Source: Alphaproteobacteria bacterium (GTDB lineage: Bacteria; Pseudomonadota; Alphaproteobacteria; UBA8366). From it: 24,466 bases of DNA. The position numbers and the translations under genes are program-made. The stretch is taken from positions 1 to 24,466 of the forward strand of contig JAOTYV010000033.1 of the NCBI GenBank assembly GCA_029861675.1, given 5' to 3'. Below, in pieces: positions 17,465-24,466 of this stretch. Each line of letters starts with the position of its first letter. Position 1 is the stretch's first letter. The notes under the pieces are model-generated. The model was not told the DNA's origin. It saw only the letters and a program-made list of their open reading frames with translations, and ran no database searches.

Positions 17465-17619
17465 GCTTTCGCCGGTATCAGGTACGGAATTCGAGAGGCA
17501 TTCGCGCCTTTGCCGTTTTCGCGGCGGCATTCGTGACTCTTGAGGACGGCATTGACCACCCGGACATTACTGGTCCGAGGGGCTTGGCGCTGGCTGTCCT
17601 CTATTCTATTTAAGGGTTC

Positions 17620-18630
17620 ATGACCGATACCGCCGCATCGAACGCGCCAACCTGGCCGATTTCCGTCGCACCGATGATGGATTGGACCGACCGGCATTGC
17701 CGCTATTTTTTGCGGCAAATCAGCCGGCGGGCGCTTTTGTATACGGAGATGATCACCACCGGCGCCGTCATACATGGCGACCGGGCGCGGTTGCTTGCCT
17801 TCAGTCCGGAAGAGCATCCCGTGGCCCTGCAGCTCGGCGGGGCCGATCCGGTGGCCTTGGCCGAATGCGCCCGGATTGCCGAAGGGATGGGGTATGACGA
17901 GGTCAATCTCAATGTCGGTTGTCCCAGCGACCGCGTCCAATCGGGGCGGTTCGGCGCGTGCCTGATGGCGGAACCGGCCCTGGTGGCGCGGTGCGTATCG
18001 GCGATGCGCGAGGCGGTGGCCATTCCGGTCACGGTGAAATCCCGCATCGCGATCGATGCGCTGGACGAATGGGACACCTTGCGCGGCTTCGTCGAGACGG
18101 TTGCGGATGCCGGATGCGAACGGTTCATTGTGCATGCCCGCAAGGCGTTGTTGTCGGGGCTGAGCCCAAAGGAGAACCGGGATGTTCCGCCGTTACGATA
18201 TGATCTGGTCTATGCCCTGAAATCGGCGCGTCCGGATTTGACCGTTATTCTCAATGGCGGCGTTGACGCGCATCCGGCCATCGCGGGCCACCTGCGCCAT
18301 GTGGATGGTGTGATGCTGGGGCGGGCCGCTTATCGAAATCCCTACATTCTCGCCGACGTCGACCGTCGTTACTTTGGCGAGACCGGTCCGGTGCGGACAC
18401 GGCATGAGGTCGTCGAGGCGATCTTGCCGTATGTCGAGGCGCAACTGCGTGCGGGGACGCCGTTAATGGCAATGTCGCGGCATTTGGTCGGCCTGTTTCA
18501 ATCGATGCCCGGCGCCCGCGCGTGGCGACGGCATCTGAGCGAGAACGCCTATCATCGGGAAAGCGGTACCGCCGTTATCCGCGACGCCTTGGCGCGGATA
18601 CCGGCGCCGGTTGCGGCCGCAGCCGAATGA
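17620..18630 (+). CDS. dusA: tRNA-dihydrouridine(20/20a) synthase DusA
   Basis: A 336-residue flavoenzyme that reduces uridine to dihydrouridine at positions 20 and 20a of tRNA using NADPH. The FMN-binding TIM-barrel begins with ISVAPMMDWTDRHCRYF. The catalytic Cys101 is in LNVGCPSDRVQSGRFGACLM. The Lys/His/Arg phosphate and tRNA contacts are seen in TVKSRIAIDALDEWD and FIVHARKALLSGLSPKENR, the last being typical of the DusA subgroup. VDGVMLGRAAYRNPYIL marks the end of the barrel, followed by the helical tRNA-binding domain. AAGGG lies just upstream of the ATG. It is transcribed towards the GcrA-like gene, with which it is convergent. Confidence 0.96.
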   Translation: MTDTAASNAPTWPISVAPMMDWTDRHCRYFLRQISRRALLYTEMITTGAVIHGDRARLLAFSPEEHPVALQLGGADPVALAECARIAEGMGYDEVNLNVGCPSDRVQSGRFGACLMAEPALVARCVSAMREAVAIPVTVKSRIAIDALDEWDTLRGFVETVADAGCERFIVHARKALLSGLSPKENRDVPPLRYDLVYALKSARPDLTVILNGGVDAHPAIAGHLRHVDGVMLGRAAYRNPYILADVDRRYFGETGPVRTRHEVVEAILPYVEAQLRAGTPLMAMSRHLVGLFQSMPGARAWRRHLSENAYHRESGTAVIRDALARIPAPVAAAAE

Positions 18631-18718
18631 TCGACAGCCGCCGATTTGGAAGCTCAACCTATAGGTGTGTTCAGCCCAACCGAATCCGGCCGCAGTGACG
18701 CGCAGACCGGGCATCGGC

Positions 18719-18742
18719 GCGGCGGGAACGGTATCCCGCTGC
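18719..18742. terminator. Hairpin between convergent dusA and gcrA-like genes
   Basis: A ten-pair stem with one G-T pair, built around GCGGGA and TCCCGC with a six-base loop, lies 23 bases past the stop of the GcrA-like gene and 88 bases past the stop of dusA. There is no T-run on either side, so it may only be a transcript-end hairpin for both genes. Confidence 0.3.
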
Positions 18743-18765
18743 ACCGTGTGCTGTCGCAATCCGGG

Positions 18766-19095
18766 CTAAGCCGCAGATTCGCTTTTCCGGCGATAGGCCA
18801 TGTTGCAATGGTTGGGGCAATAGGGACGCCCAGGGTCGGCGGTCTCATCGCAGAACCGGAATCCCGATTCACCTGGGTTGCCGATCGGCCATTGGCACAT
18901 TCGGTCATGTGTTGACGGCAGGACGAAGGTTTTGCGCTTGATCGGCGACGGTCGCGACGAAAGGCCGAGGCGGTGCGCCTTGCCGATGACCGCGTTGCGG
19001 GTCACATCGCCTAGATAATCGGCGATCTGACTTGCGGTTCTTCCGTCACTCCAAAGTTTCTTGAGTTCTTCGATGCGGTGGTCGGTCCAGACCAT
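18766..19095 (-). CDS. GcrA-family cell cycle regulator, short form
   Basis: A 109-residue protein. The N-terminal part (MVWTDHRIEELKKLWSDGRT, then ASQIADYLGDVTRNAVIGKAH) is the GcrA helix-turn-helix that in Caulobacter binds GANTC-methylated promoters together with sigma-70. The C-terminal part (CQWPIGNPGE, FCDETADPGRPYCPNHC) is the GcrA sigma-contact end. Caulobacter GcrA is about 173 residues; here the linker between the two parts is very short (about 20 residues), so this is a compact paralogue or variant rather than certainly the main GcrA. The ATG at 19095 is preceded by GGGAGAG; a longer frame to 19350 is not supported. Cytoplasmic, DNA-associated transcription factor by family. Confidence 0.88.
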   Translation of the reverse strand: MVWTDHRIEELKKLWSDGRTASQIADYLGDVTRNAVIGKAHRLGLSSRPSPIKRKTFVLPSTHDRMCQWPIGNPGESGFRFCDETADPGRPYCPNHCNMAYRRKSESAA

Positions 19096-19523
19096 AATGT
19101 GCGTCTCTCCCATGTTTATTGAGCTGTCCGGCTCTTTGCACCGAGAGAGCACGGTGGAGCCAGATATAGAGGTTTGTAGAATTAGATACACAATATATTG
19201 AGCTCGACCCCACCATTTGATTGCCGATCCGTGCTTTCGTTTATGGACGGACTCCCGTGTCGCGTCAATCTTTGTTAACCATTTTTTACAAGAATCTTGT
19301 GAATTGTTGTCTCGACGCTGCTCGCTTGTGATGAATCTGTCGCTTTTCACTGCGTGGCCGATGCCCCCGACCGTGGATTTTGGGAAGGCAACAGCGACGG
19401 TGTTCCTGATGGCGACGGGGGAATGCGGGTTTTGTGAACCTTGTCACGCGACTCGGGCGCATTTTTTAGGCGGCGCTTGTCGCGGCGCCGAGATCCGGGC
19501 CCGGATGCGGCAATGCCGTTGCG
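19096..19523. other. 428-bp intergenic region upstream of the gcrA-like gene
   Basis: No gene is seen here. It holds the 12-mer CACAATATATTG (19189-19200) shared with the DUF3015 operator, a CACCG/CGGTG hairpin in the gcrA leader (19139-19156), four GANTC sites (19250, 19292, 19333 and 19450), one of them in the centre of the palindrome ACAAGAATCTTGT (19288-19300), and a perfect GC-rich palindrome ATCCGGGCCCGGAT (19493-19506) just past the stop of the upstream gene that may form its transcript end. Confidence 0.5.
19189..19200 (-). promoter_or_regulatory. Shared AT-rich motif, candidate operator of the gcrA-like gene
   Basis: CACAATATATTG is identical to the inner part of the perfect palindrome at 4938-4953, and lies 93 bases upstream of the GcrA-like start. 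On this copy the outer bases are not symmetrical. A shared regulator is a hypothesis. Confidence 0.35.
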
Positions 19524-19841
19524 CTATTCCGGGTCATCCGAATTGTCGGCGCTCGTATCGACGCCGTGATGGCGGGTCACCTGGCCAAGCGACGGCCAAG
19601 CGGGCCGGGCGGCGACGTCTTTACCGCCGCAGCCGGTGCAGCGCAGACGGGTGCCGATCTCCGGTACCGGTAGGTGCGGCCCGAGCTGAGCCGTGACGGA
19701 ATGGACATCAAGTACGGTGTTATGCCCGCATCGGTTGCACCAGCAGAAGATATCGACTTTCTGATGCTGCAATTCACCCAATAGGATTGCTTGATGCTGC
19801 CGATCCTCCGCGGCGAGGCGGTCTTGTTTCAAGCGGCCCAT
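19524..19841 (-). CDS. Zinc-ribbon protein under a candidate SOS promoter, function unknown
   Basis: A 105-residue protein. After a charged helix (MGRLKQDRLAAEDRQHQAIL) it has CWCNRCGHN (Cys35, Cys38) and, 30 residues on, LRCTGCGGKDVAARPAWP (Cys68, Cys71), joined by the conserved LGPHLPVPEIG. The pattern predicts one zinc ion. I recognise this as a widespread alphaproteobacterial family without known function. The ATG at 19841 is preferred over 19907 because a promoter with its -10 at 19897-19892 lies between them, so 19907 is upstream of transcription. No good ribosome-binding site precedes 19841 (AGGA is 15 bases off). The gene appears to be monocistronic. Confidence 0.72.
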   Translation of the reverse strand: MGRLKQDRLAAEDRQHQAILLGELQHQKVDIFCWCNRCGHNTVLDVHSVTAQLGPHLPVPEIGTRLRCTGCGGKDVAARPAWPSLGQVTRHHGVDTSADNSDDPE

Positions 19842-19890
19842 TTTGTCGGTGTGCCGTCCTGGCTCTGTTGGCGGGAGTGTTCGATAAAAA

Positions 19891-19920
19891 GAACATAACA
19901 AGAACATTTTTAAGGGTCAA
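19891..19920 (-). promoter_or_regulatory. Candidate sigma-70 promoter overlapped by an alphaproteobacterial LexA (SOS) box
   Basis: On the minus strand TTGACC (19920-19915), an exact 17-base spacer and TATGTT (19897-19892) form a near-consensus promoter. GTTCTTGTTATGTTC (19905-19891) is an exact GTTC-N7-GTTC, the LexA site described in Rhodobacter, Sinorhizobium and Caulobacter, and it covers the spacer and -10 element, where a repressor would block polymerase. Transcription would start near 19885, 44 bases before the ATG at 19841. Confidence 0.6.
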
Positions 19921-19955
19921 TATAACCAGACCACGGAGAGTAGGAGAAGTGTGGG

Positions 19956-20846
19956 TTAAGGCCGAGCCGCCCCTGCCGGCGCGCGAATCCAGCGCGCGAT
20001 ATCGCCAACGACTTTGTCTTCGATGCGCCGAAATCCGTGGTGACTCCAGGCGCCGCAAGCGCGTCCTTCGACGGTTCCGCCGGTTTGCATCATGACGCGA
20101 AGCGGTTTCGCATTTTTCAGTTGGCCTTTCAGCCGCGGCACCTCGCTGGCGGGCGTCACGAAGCAATCATCCTCGGCATGATGGAGGACGAGGGTCGGTA
20201 CCGTAATGTTTTCAAGGGGATAATCGAACAGCGAATCGCCCTTGTCATTATCCGCCATCATCGACGACGTCAGGACAATACCGTCGGGCCGGATGCGTCC
20301 GAGACGCGCCGCCGCATTCGCGACGGAATTCGTGCCCCGGCTGGTGCCGACCAGCCAAATGGGCGCCTTGTAGCGGTCGCGCAAATGCCGGATTGCAACG
20401 CCGATATCGGCGGCGTGCTCCGCCGACCCGCGAAATCCGAACCGCAGATCATTGGCATGGTCCGTCGGCGCATCGAACACGGCGGTATTGAAGCCCCGCT
20501 TGAGGAACAGGGGCCGGCTCCGAATGAGAAAATTCCCGTTACCCCAGCCGATCTTGCCATCGGGCGCAATGTGCAGCGCCCCTTTGCCGCCGGCGAACAG
20601 GATCAAGACAGCGGCGGGCCGAGCGACGGTTTCGACCAGCAACCGCGTTCGTTCGCCTCGCGAATAGAGGTCGTGAATTTCGATCGCCGCCGCACGGGCG
20701 CCGCCTTGTTTGGTCGTGACATCGGTGTTCCGGGCCAGGACGGTAACGCCCGCCGGTTTGGTGGCAATGGTCGTCGGGATCTCGGACGGGGTCCCGCACC
20801 CGGCAAGAAATGCAATAAATATCAAGAAGAAAGCGGTTTTCTGCAT
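19956..20846 (-). CDS. Alpha/beta hydrolase lipoprotein
   Basis: A 296-residue protein with a lipoprotein signal (MQKTAFFLIFIAFLAGC, lipobox LAGC, Cys17), so probably anchored in the envelope. The core shows LILFAGGKGAL (the oxyanion strand), the nucleophile elbow VGTSRGTNS, the acid in HHAEDDCFV and the histidine in WSHHGFRRIEDKV, giving a likely complete Ser-Asp-His triad. The GTSRG elbow and the overall pattern fit uncharacterised hydrolases related to dienelactone hydrolase. The ATG at 20846 begins the signal peptide; the open frame extends to 20945 but without coding character. The substrate is unknown. Confidence 0.8.
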   Translation of the reverse strand: MQKTAFFLIFIAFLAGCGTPSEIPTTIATKPAGVTVLARNTDVTTKQGGARAAAIEIHDLYSRGERTRLLVETVARPAAVLILFAGGKGALHIAPDGKIGWGNGNFLIRSRPLFLKRGFNTAVFDAPTDHANDLRFGFRGSAEHAADIGVAIRHLRDRYKAPIWLVGTSRGTNSVANAAARLGRIRPDGIVLTSSMMADNDKGDSLFDYPLENITVPTLVLHHAEDDCFVTPASEVPRLKGQLKNAKPLRVMMQTGGTVEGRACGAWSHHGFRRIEDKVVGDIARWIRAPAGAARP

Positions 20847-20949
20847 TGCGACCCCGTTAAGTCGATTCGCTTCAGATAACCGGTCCAGGGCGGGCTTGTG
20901 CGATCCCGCGCATTGGGGCAAGGCCCGGCCGGATAACCGGGGCACTCCT

Positions 20950-20971
20950 CCGCCGGTCGCGTTACCGGCGG
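20950..20971 (-). terminator. GC-rich hairpin over the DUF2794 stop codon
   Basis: CCGCCGGT (20950-20957) and ACCGGCGG (20964-20971) form a perfect eight-pair stem with a six-base loop, covering the stop codon of the DUF2794 gene. No T-run follows, so it may stabilise the transcript end or pause polymerase rather than be a classical terminator. Confidence 0.35.
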
Positions 20972-21303
20972 CGCGAGATAAGACGCATCGGGCGGTCGAA
21001 GACCGACAGGACCTCGCCCATCGTGCTGCCGTGTTTGAGTTCCTGCCGGCCGCTCATCACCAGATATTCGGAACGCCCGCCATTGGTGCGTTTGGCGATG
21101 GAGAAGAGGGGGGTATCGAAGGAACTTCGGAAAATCGAAAATACCGCGGCGCCGCGGCCGAGGTCGATGGCGTAATCCTTCCATTCGCCGGTCGCGACGC
21201 GGCGGCTGTAGACGTCAAGCAATTGGCGTAATTCCTGCCGGTCGAAGCTGACCATGCGTTTCCCATTTCGCCGAAAATCGGCCAAACGCAACACTTTTCC
21301 CAT
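20962..21303 (-). CDS. DUF2794 family protein
   Basis: A 113-residue cytoplasmic protein recognised as DUF2794 by FDRQELRQLLDVYSRRVATG, then EWKDYAIDLG, AVFSIFRSSFDTPLFSIAKR and the C-terminal LSVFDRPMRLISRR. The family is found almost only in alphaproteobacteria and has no known function. Its ATG is at 21303. The small lipoprotein gene ends 106 bases upstream on the same strand, so the two may be in one transcript. Confidence 0.88.
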   Translation of the reverse strand: MGKVLRLADFRRNGKRMVSFDRQELRQLLDVYSRRVATGEWKDYAIDLGRGAAVFSIFRSSFDTPLFSIAKRTNGGRSEYLVMSGRQELKHGSTMGEVLSVFDRPMRLISRRR

Positions 21304-21409
21304 GGTGTTAGGAGCCTCCCTTATCTTTTTTCCTTATGCCCTTCCGGCCGGCGATCGCGCCGGTCCGCCATGGCGTGGATGCCAATATTTTCTGTCCGGT
21401 ACGCATGCG

Positions 21410-21772
21410 CTAACGCACCCTCGTCGTCGACCGACGATCCGGATCGCGGCGTTCAAAACAGTTGATCTCGCCCAGCGTGCGGTAGCAGTAGTGCGGCCGC
21501 TCATAGACCACCCGGTCGAAGGAATCCCTGCACAAGGGGCCTTCATCCTTGAGCGATTTCAGTAAATTACATTCTTGGCCGCTGGCGAACTCGGCGAGGT
21601 AGTCGGATGGAAGTTTGTCGGTGTAAACGAAATTGGCCAAGCCTGCCCCGATGAGATAGGCAGATGTGGTGCTGCCACAGGCCGCAATTGACGAAACACC
21701 TAGAACAAAGGCAAGGCCGGCCAAAAGCCGGCGCAATACTATTGAGGCGGATACGTCTCCCGTATCGATCAT
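21410..21772 (-). CDS. Small cysteine-containing lipoprotein, function unknown
   Basis: A 120-residue protein from the ATG at 21772. A hydrophobic segment ends in the lipobox IAAC (Cys32 in this numbering), so the mature part is about 89 residues and lipid-anchored. The mature part has LPSDYLAEFASGQECNLLKS, then LCRDS and HYCYRTLGEINCFERRDP, with four more cysteines that could form two disulfides in the periplasm. The start is uncertain: only a close GGCAGG precedes it, and a TTG just before RRLLAGL would give a more usual signal length. It resembles conserved alphaproteobacterial lipoproteins of unknown role. Confidence 0.7.
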   Translation of the reverse strand: MIDTGDVSASIVLRRLLAGLAFVLGVSSIAACGSTTSAYLIGAGLANFVYTDKLPSDYLAEFASGQECNLLKSLKDEGPLCRDSFDRVVYERPHYCYRTLGEINCFERRDPDRRSTTRVR

Positions 21773-21924
21773 CACCTGCCGTTTCTTCCCGAATGCGCGT
21801 CCCGTATGACATTCCGGACGCCATTCATTGACTGGTTACATTCTGACCCATCGGCCGTATGCAGGCAAGCTTGGCGGCGATTGGCGGCGGGGAAATTGGC
21901 ACGGATTTGTGAATTTATTGATGT

Positions 21925-21953
21925 TTGCCAGCGCCCGGTGGCGGGGCTATGGT
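21925..21953 (+). promoter_or_regulatory. Candidate sigma-70 promoter of the yfgM-bamB-der operon
   Basis: TTGCCA (21925-21930), a 17-base spacer and TATGGT (21948-21953) lie upstream of the GTG at 21983. Transcription would start near 21960, giving a leader of about 23 bases that contains the GGAGG site. Confidence 0.45.
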
Positions 21954-21982
21954 AGCCGCCATTTTGCCCCTTGGAGGCTGTT

Positions 21983-22627
21983 GTGGCCGACATATTCGAA
22001 GAAGTCGACGAGGAAGTTCGTCGCGACAAATTTTCCCAGTATTGGGCGCAATACGGCAAGCTCATCATTGCCGGGCTGGTCCTGATCGTCGTCGGTACGG
22101 CCGGTTTTGTCGGTTGGAAACATTACCGGCAGAATCAGCAAATCGAATATAGCGCGCAATTTTCGGCGGCGCTGGCGCAAATCGAGGCGAAGAAGGATGC
22201 GGACGCGATCAGCGGGCTCACGGCTCTGGCACAGGAAGCCGGCGGCGGCTATGGCGTTCTCGCGCGGTTCCGTGAGGCGGCGCTGAAAGCGAACACCGGA
22301 GACCGGGACGGCGCGGTGGCGATCTATCGGGAAATGGCAAATGATGGCGGCGTCGATTCACTGTACGCCGGTCTTGCGCGGCTCTATGCGGTGATGCATC
22401 AGCTCGACACCGGCGACCCGGAGGCACTGTCGAAGGACCTTACGCCGCTGCTCGCCGAAAACGGTGCGTGGCGGTATTCGGCACGTGAACTGGCGGCATT
22501 GCTGGCGCTTCGCAAGGGTGACACCGAAGCGGCGCGCAAGGATTACACCCAGCTTGCCGACGATCCGAAGACACCGGCGGGCATACGGGCGCGGGCAGCA
22601 GAAATGCTGCAAGCGCTGAAAATCTAG
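21983..22627 (+). CDS. YfgM-like TPR membrane protein
   Basis: A 214-residue protein from a GTG start at 21983, preceded by TTGGAGG at good spacing; the TTG at 21971 that opens the frame further is part of that site. A cytoplasmic N terminus (VADIFEEVDEEVRRDK) leads to one transmembrane helix (LIIAGLVLIVVGTAGFVGW, about 28-46) and a periplasmic domain of TPR-like helices (about 60-210). This is the YfgM/TPR_21 type. In E. coli YfgM is attached to the Sec translocon with PpiD and helps outer-membrane protein traffic. The bamB gene follows after 3 bases and der soon after, the same order as in many proteobacteria, which supports the assignment. Confidence 0.88.
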   Translation: MADIFEEVDEEVRRDKFSQYWAQYGKLIIAGLVLIVVGTAGFVGWKHYRQNQQIEYSAQFSAALAQIEAKKDADAISGLTALAQEAGGGYGVLARFREAALKANTGDRDGAVAIYREMANDGGVDSLYAGLARLYAVMHQLDTGDPEALSKDLTPLLAENGAWRYSARELAALLALRKGDTEAARKDYTQLADDPKTPAGIRARAAEMLQALKI

Positions 22628-22630
22628 GCG

Positions 22631-23965
22631 ATGGGCATGCTGCGCCGGTGTTCCCTGGCGATCGTCGCGGTGAGCATGCTGCTGTCCGGCTGCGAGTGGC
22701 TGGAATCGATTTTACCCGGGGGCAAAAAACCGCCGCTGCCGGGCGAACGCGTCGCGGTCATGCTGCTTGAGCGTAAACTCGACCCGGACCCGCGGATTGC
22801 CGACCTCAAGGTGGTGTTGCCACGGCCCTATACCAATGCCGCATGGCCGCAACCCGGCGGGTCGCCATCGCACACGCTTCATCATTTGACCCTTGGCGCG
22901 ACGCCGAAGCAGACCTGGTCCGTCGATATCGGCAAGGGGAGCGAAAAGGAACGCGCGCTGCTGACCACCCCGGTGGTGGCCGACGGGCGGGTTTACACGA
23001 TGGACGTCGAATACCGGATCACCGCGCTCGATCTGAAGGGCGGCGGTGAAACGTGGCGGTATGAGCCGGAAGTGCCGGACGAGGATGACGACAGCTTCGG
23101 GGGCGGGCTGGCCTATGACGGCGGCCGTATTTTCGTTACCACCGGATTCGGCGAAGTGTTGGCGCTCGATGCGAAAACCGGCACCCTGGTATGGCGCGAG
23201 AAAGTTGCCGGCCCGATGCGGTCGGCGCCCACGGCGACGGGCGGGCGGGTCTATGTCATTTCCATCGACAATCAACTGACCGTCCTGGACGCGACGAACG
23301 GCCGCAAGCAGTGGGGCCATACGGCGATTTCCGAATCCGCCGGTTTGCTCGGTGGCAGCAGTGTGGCGGTCAGCGGTTCCACGGTCGTCGTGCCGTATAG
23401 TTCCGGCGAATTATTCGCCATGCGCGCCGAAAACGGCCGCGTCGTATGGTCCGACAATTTGACCGCCGTGCGCCGTGTCGATGCCATGGCAAATTTGGCG
23501 CATATCCGCGGCAATCCGGTCGTCGATCGGGGCGCCGTCTTTGCGATCAGTCATTCGGGCCGCCTGGTCGCCATCGACCAGCGCAGCGGCGCGCGCATCT
23601 GGGAGCGCAATATCGGTGGTGTGCACACACCCTGGGTCGCCGGCGATTATGTTTATGTGTTGAGCAATGAAAACGAATTATTCTGCCTCACCCGACGCGG
23701 CGGCCGCATTCGGTGGATGCAGGCGTTGCCGCGTTACGAAAATCCGAAGAAGAAAAAGGACCCGATCCGCTGGTCCGGCCCGGTCCTCGCGGGTGATCGC
23801 CTCGTGCTCGCCAGCAGCATTGGCGAAGTTATGACGATTTCGCCGTATTCCGGCGAATTTCTGGGTAAGCTGGAGCTGCCCGACGATGTATTCCTGCCGC
23901 CGATCGTCGCGGCCGATACGATCTTCTTCCTGACGGAGGATGCGGAGCTGATCGCCTATCGTTGA
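22631..23965 (+). CDS. bamB: Outer membrane protein assembly factor BamB
   Basis: A 444-residue lipoprotein with lipobox LLSGC (Cys21), so it is lipidated and sits in the outer membrane facing the periplasm as a part of the BAM complex, where it supports BamA in inserting beta-barrel proteins. After a short linker (about 22-80) the rest forms PQQ-type beta-propeller blades, visible as repeats such as GRVYTMDVEYRITALDLKGG, VLALDAKTGTLVWRE, LTVLDATNGRKQWG and LVAIDQRSGARIWERNI. It ends properly in ELIAYR. The AGGCG site and a 3-base gap after the yfgM-like gene point to one operon. Confidence 0.94.
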   Translation: MGMLRRCSLAIVAVSMLLSGCEWLESILPGGKKPPLPGERVAVMLLERKLDPDPRIADLKVVLPRPYTNAAWPQPGGSPSHTLHHLTLGATPKQTWSVDIGKGSEKERALLTTPVVADGRVYTMDVEYRITALDLKGGGETWRYEPEVPDEDDDSFGGGLAYDGGRIFVTTGFGEVLALDAKTGTLVWREKVAGPMRSAPTATGGRVYVISIDNQLTVLDATNGRKQWGHTAISESAGLLGGSSVAVSGSTVVVPYSSGELFAMRAENGRVVWSDNLTAVRRVDAMANLAHIRGNPVVDRGAVFAISHSGRLVAIDQRSGARIWERNIGGVHTPWVAGDYVYVLSNENELFCLTRRGGRIRWMQALPRYENPKKKKDPIRWSGPVLAGDRLVLASSIGEVMTISPYSGEFLGKLELPDDVFLPPIVAADTIFFLTEDAELIAYR

Positions 23966-24004
23966 TCGGCTGCGGCACATATTTTAGCGCGCTGGATTTC
24001 GAAG

Positions 24005-24466
24005 ATGACCTTTACCGTCGCAATTGTCGGCCGTCCGAATGTCGGCAAATCCACCCTATTCAACCGGCTGGTCGGCCGGCGGTTGGCGCTGGTCGATGAC
24101 ACGCCGGGCGTGACCCGCGACCGGCGGGAGGGCGACGCGCGGATCGCCGGCGAGAGTTTCCGGGTGATCGATACCGCCGGGTTGGACGATGCGAAGGGGG
24201 ATGCGCTCGAAGCGCGCATGCGAAGCCAAACCGAGCGGGCGTTGGAAGATGCCGATGTGGTGCTGTTGCTGTACGACGCGCGGGCCGGCGTGACACCGCT
24301 CGACAAGCATTTCGCGGATTGGCTGCGCGAGCGGGGCCGACCGGTCATTCTGGGCGCCAACAAATGCGAGAGCACCGCGGCCAATGCCGGGCTTTACGAG
24401 AGTTACAGCCTTGGTTTTGGCGATCCCGTTGCGTTGTCGGCCGAACACGGCGACGGCATGGCCGAC
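24005..24466 (+). CDS. der: GTPase Der (EngA), 5' part
   Basis: The frame opens at the ATG at 24005 and runs off the window after 154 residues. It shows the first G domain of the two-domain ribosome-assembly GTPase Der: GRPNVGKS (residues 9-16, P-loop), [10 protein letters not shown] (switch I), DTAGL (from 56, G3) and NKCES (from 119, G4). Der acts in maturation of the 50S subunit. The order yfgM-bamB-der is conserved in proteobacteria and supports the call. The second G domain and KH-like domain lie outside. Confidence 0.95.
   Translation, partial: MTFTVAIVGRPNVGKSTLFNRLVGRRLALVDDTPGVTRDRREGDARIAGESFRVIDTAGLDDAKGDALEARMRSQTERALEDADVVLLLYDARAGVTPLDKHFADWLRERGRPVILGANKCESTAANAGLYESYSLGFGDPVALSAEHGDGMAD

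Noticed and set aside
17461..18135. 224-codon minus-strand frame
   Set aside because: It is antisense to dusA, whose catalytic motifs are intact; GC-rich DNA gives many such long shadows.
19096..19350. Longer GcrA-like start at 19350
   Set aside because: The added 85 residues have no family similarity, and the ATG at 19095 has GGGAGAG upstream.
19471..19490. GC-rich hairpin near a T6 run as a terminator for the 19524 gene
   Set aside because: On the minus strand the stem is followed by A, not T, so it does not have the form of an intrinsic terminator for that gene.
19842..19907. Start at 19907 for the SOS-box gene
   Set aside because: It lies upstream of the inferred -10 element and transcription start.
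1..24466. CRISPR arrays, transposons, prophage or toxin-antitoxin modules
   Set aside because: No regularly spaced repeats, transposase or integrase motifs, or paired small toxin genes were found on either strand.

Overview
The window is GC-rich chromosomal DNA from an alphaproteobacterium, probably of Rhodospirillales type. The evidence is a GcrA-family regulator, a DUF2794 protein, several small zinc-ribbon proteins, an alphaproteobacterial type SOS box (GTTC-N7-GTTC), and the gene orders ppx-rlmE-guaB-rsmB-guaA and yfgM-bamB-der. There is no phage, transposase, CRISPR array or rRNA.

Layout. 1-1384 (+): the 3' part of an acyl-CoA-dehydrogenase-fold flavoprotein, then a cysteine-rich zinc-ribbon orphan. 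1494-4895 (-): a lipoprotein hydrolase, a DUF4105 envelope protein and a DUF3015 exported protein. 5082-9322 (-): an RND efflux operon with an intact membrane-fusion lipoprotein, but whose inner-membrane pump gene carries a one-base frameshift at an A8 run and an in-frame amber codon. 9605-9678 (-): tRNA-Gln(CUG). 9863-10267 (+): a four-EF-hand exported protein. 10430-17146 (+): a housekeeping block for nucleotide and RNA metabolism (ppx/gppA, rlmE, guaB, rsmB, a GNAT gene, guaA). 17282-18630 (+): a 60-residue zinc-ribbon protein and dusA. 18766-21772 (-): a short GcrA-like protein, an SOS-box zinc-ribbon gene, a lipoprotein alpha/beta hydrolase, DUF2794 and a small lipoprotein. 21983-24466 (+): YfgM-like TPR protein, BamB and the start of Der.

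The + strand core genes are tightly packed: ppx/rlmE overlap, rsmB/GNAT overlap by ATGA, and yfgM/bamB are 3 nt apart, so they look like operons. guaB and guaA together convert IMP to GMP through XMP. RlmE, RsmB, DusA and tRNA-Gln belong to RNA maturation and translation. YfgM and BamB belong to envelope protein traffic.

Most of the window is ordinary core genome. The points most worth a second look are: (i) the RND pump gene with a textbook -1 slippery heptamer, 7-nt spacer and hairpin exactly where the frame must change, plus a Trp-to-amber change further on; (ii) a near-consensus promoter overlapped by an SOS box in front of an uncharacterised zinc-ribbon gene; (iii) a compositional break and short direct repeat at the 3' end of guaA, a known island insertion site, 474 bp from the 5' end of dusA, another one; (iv) an identical 12-mer, palindromic at its core, upstream of the DUF3015 gene and the GcrA-like gene. 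I do not see a clear new multi-gene system.
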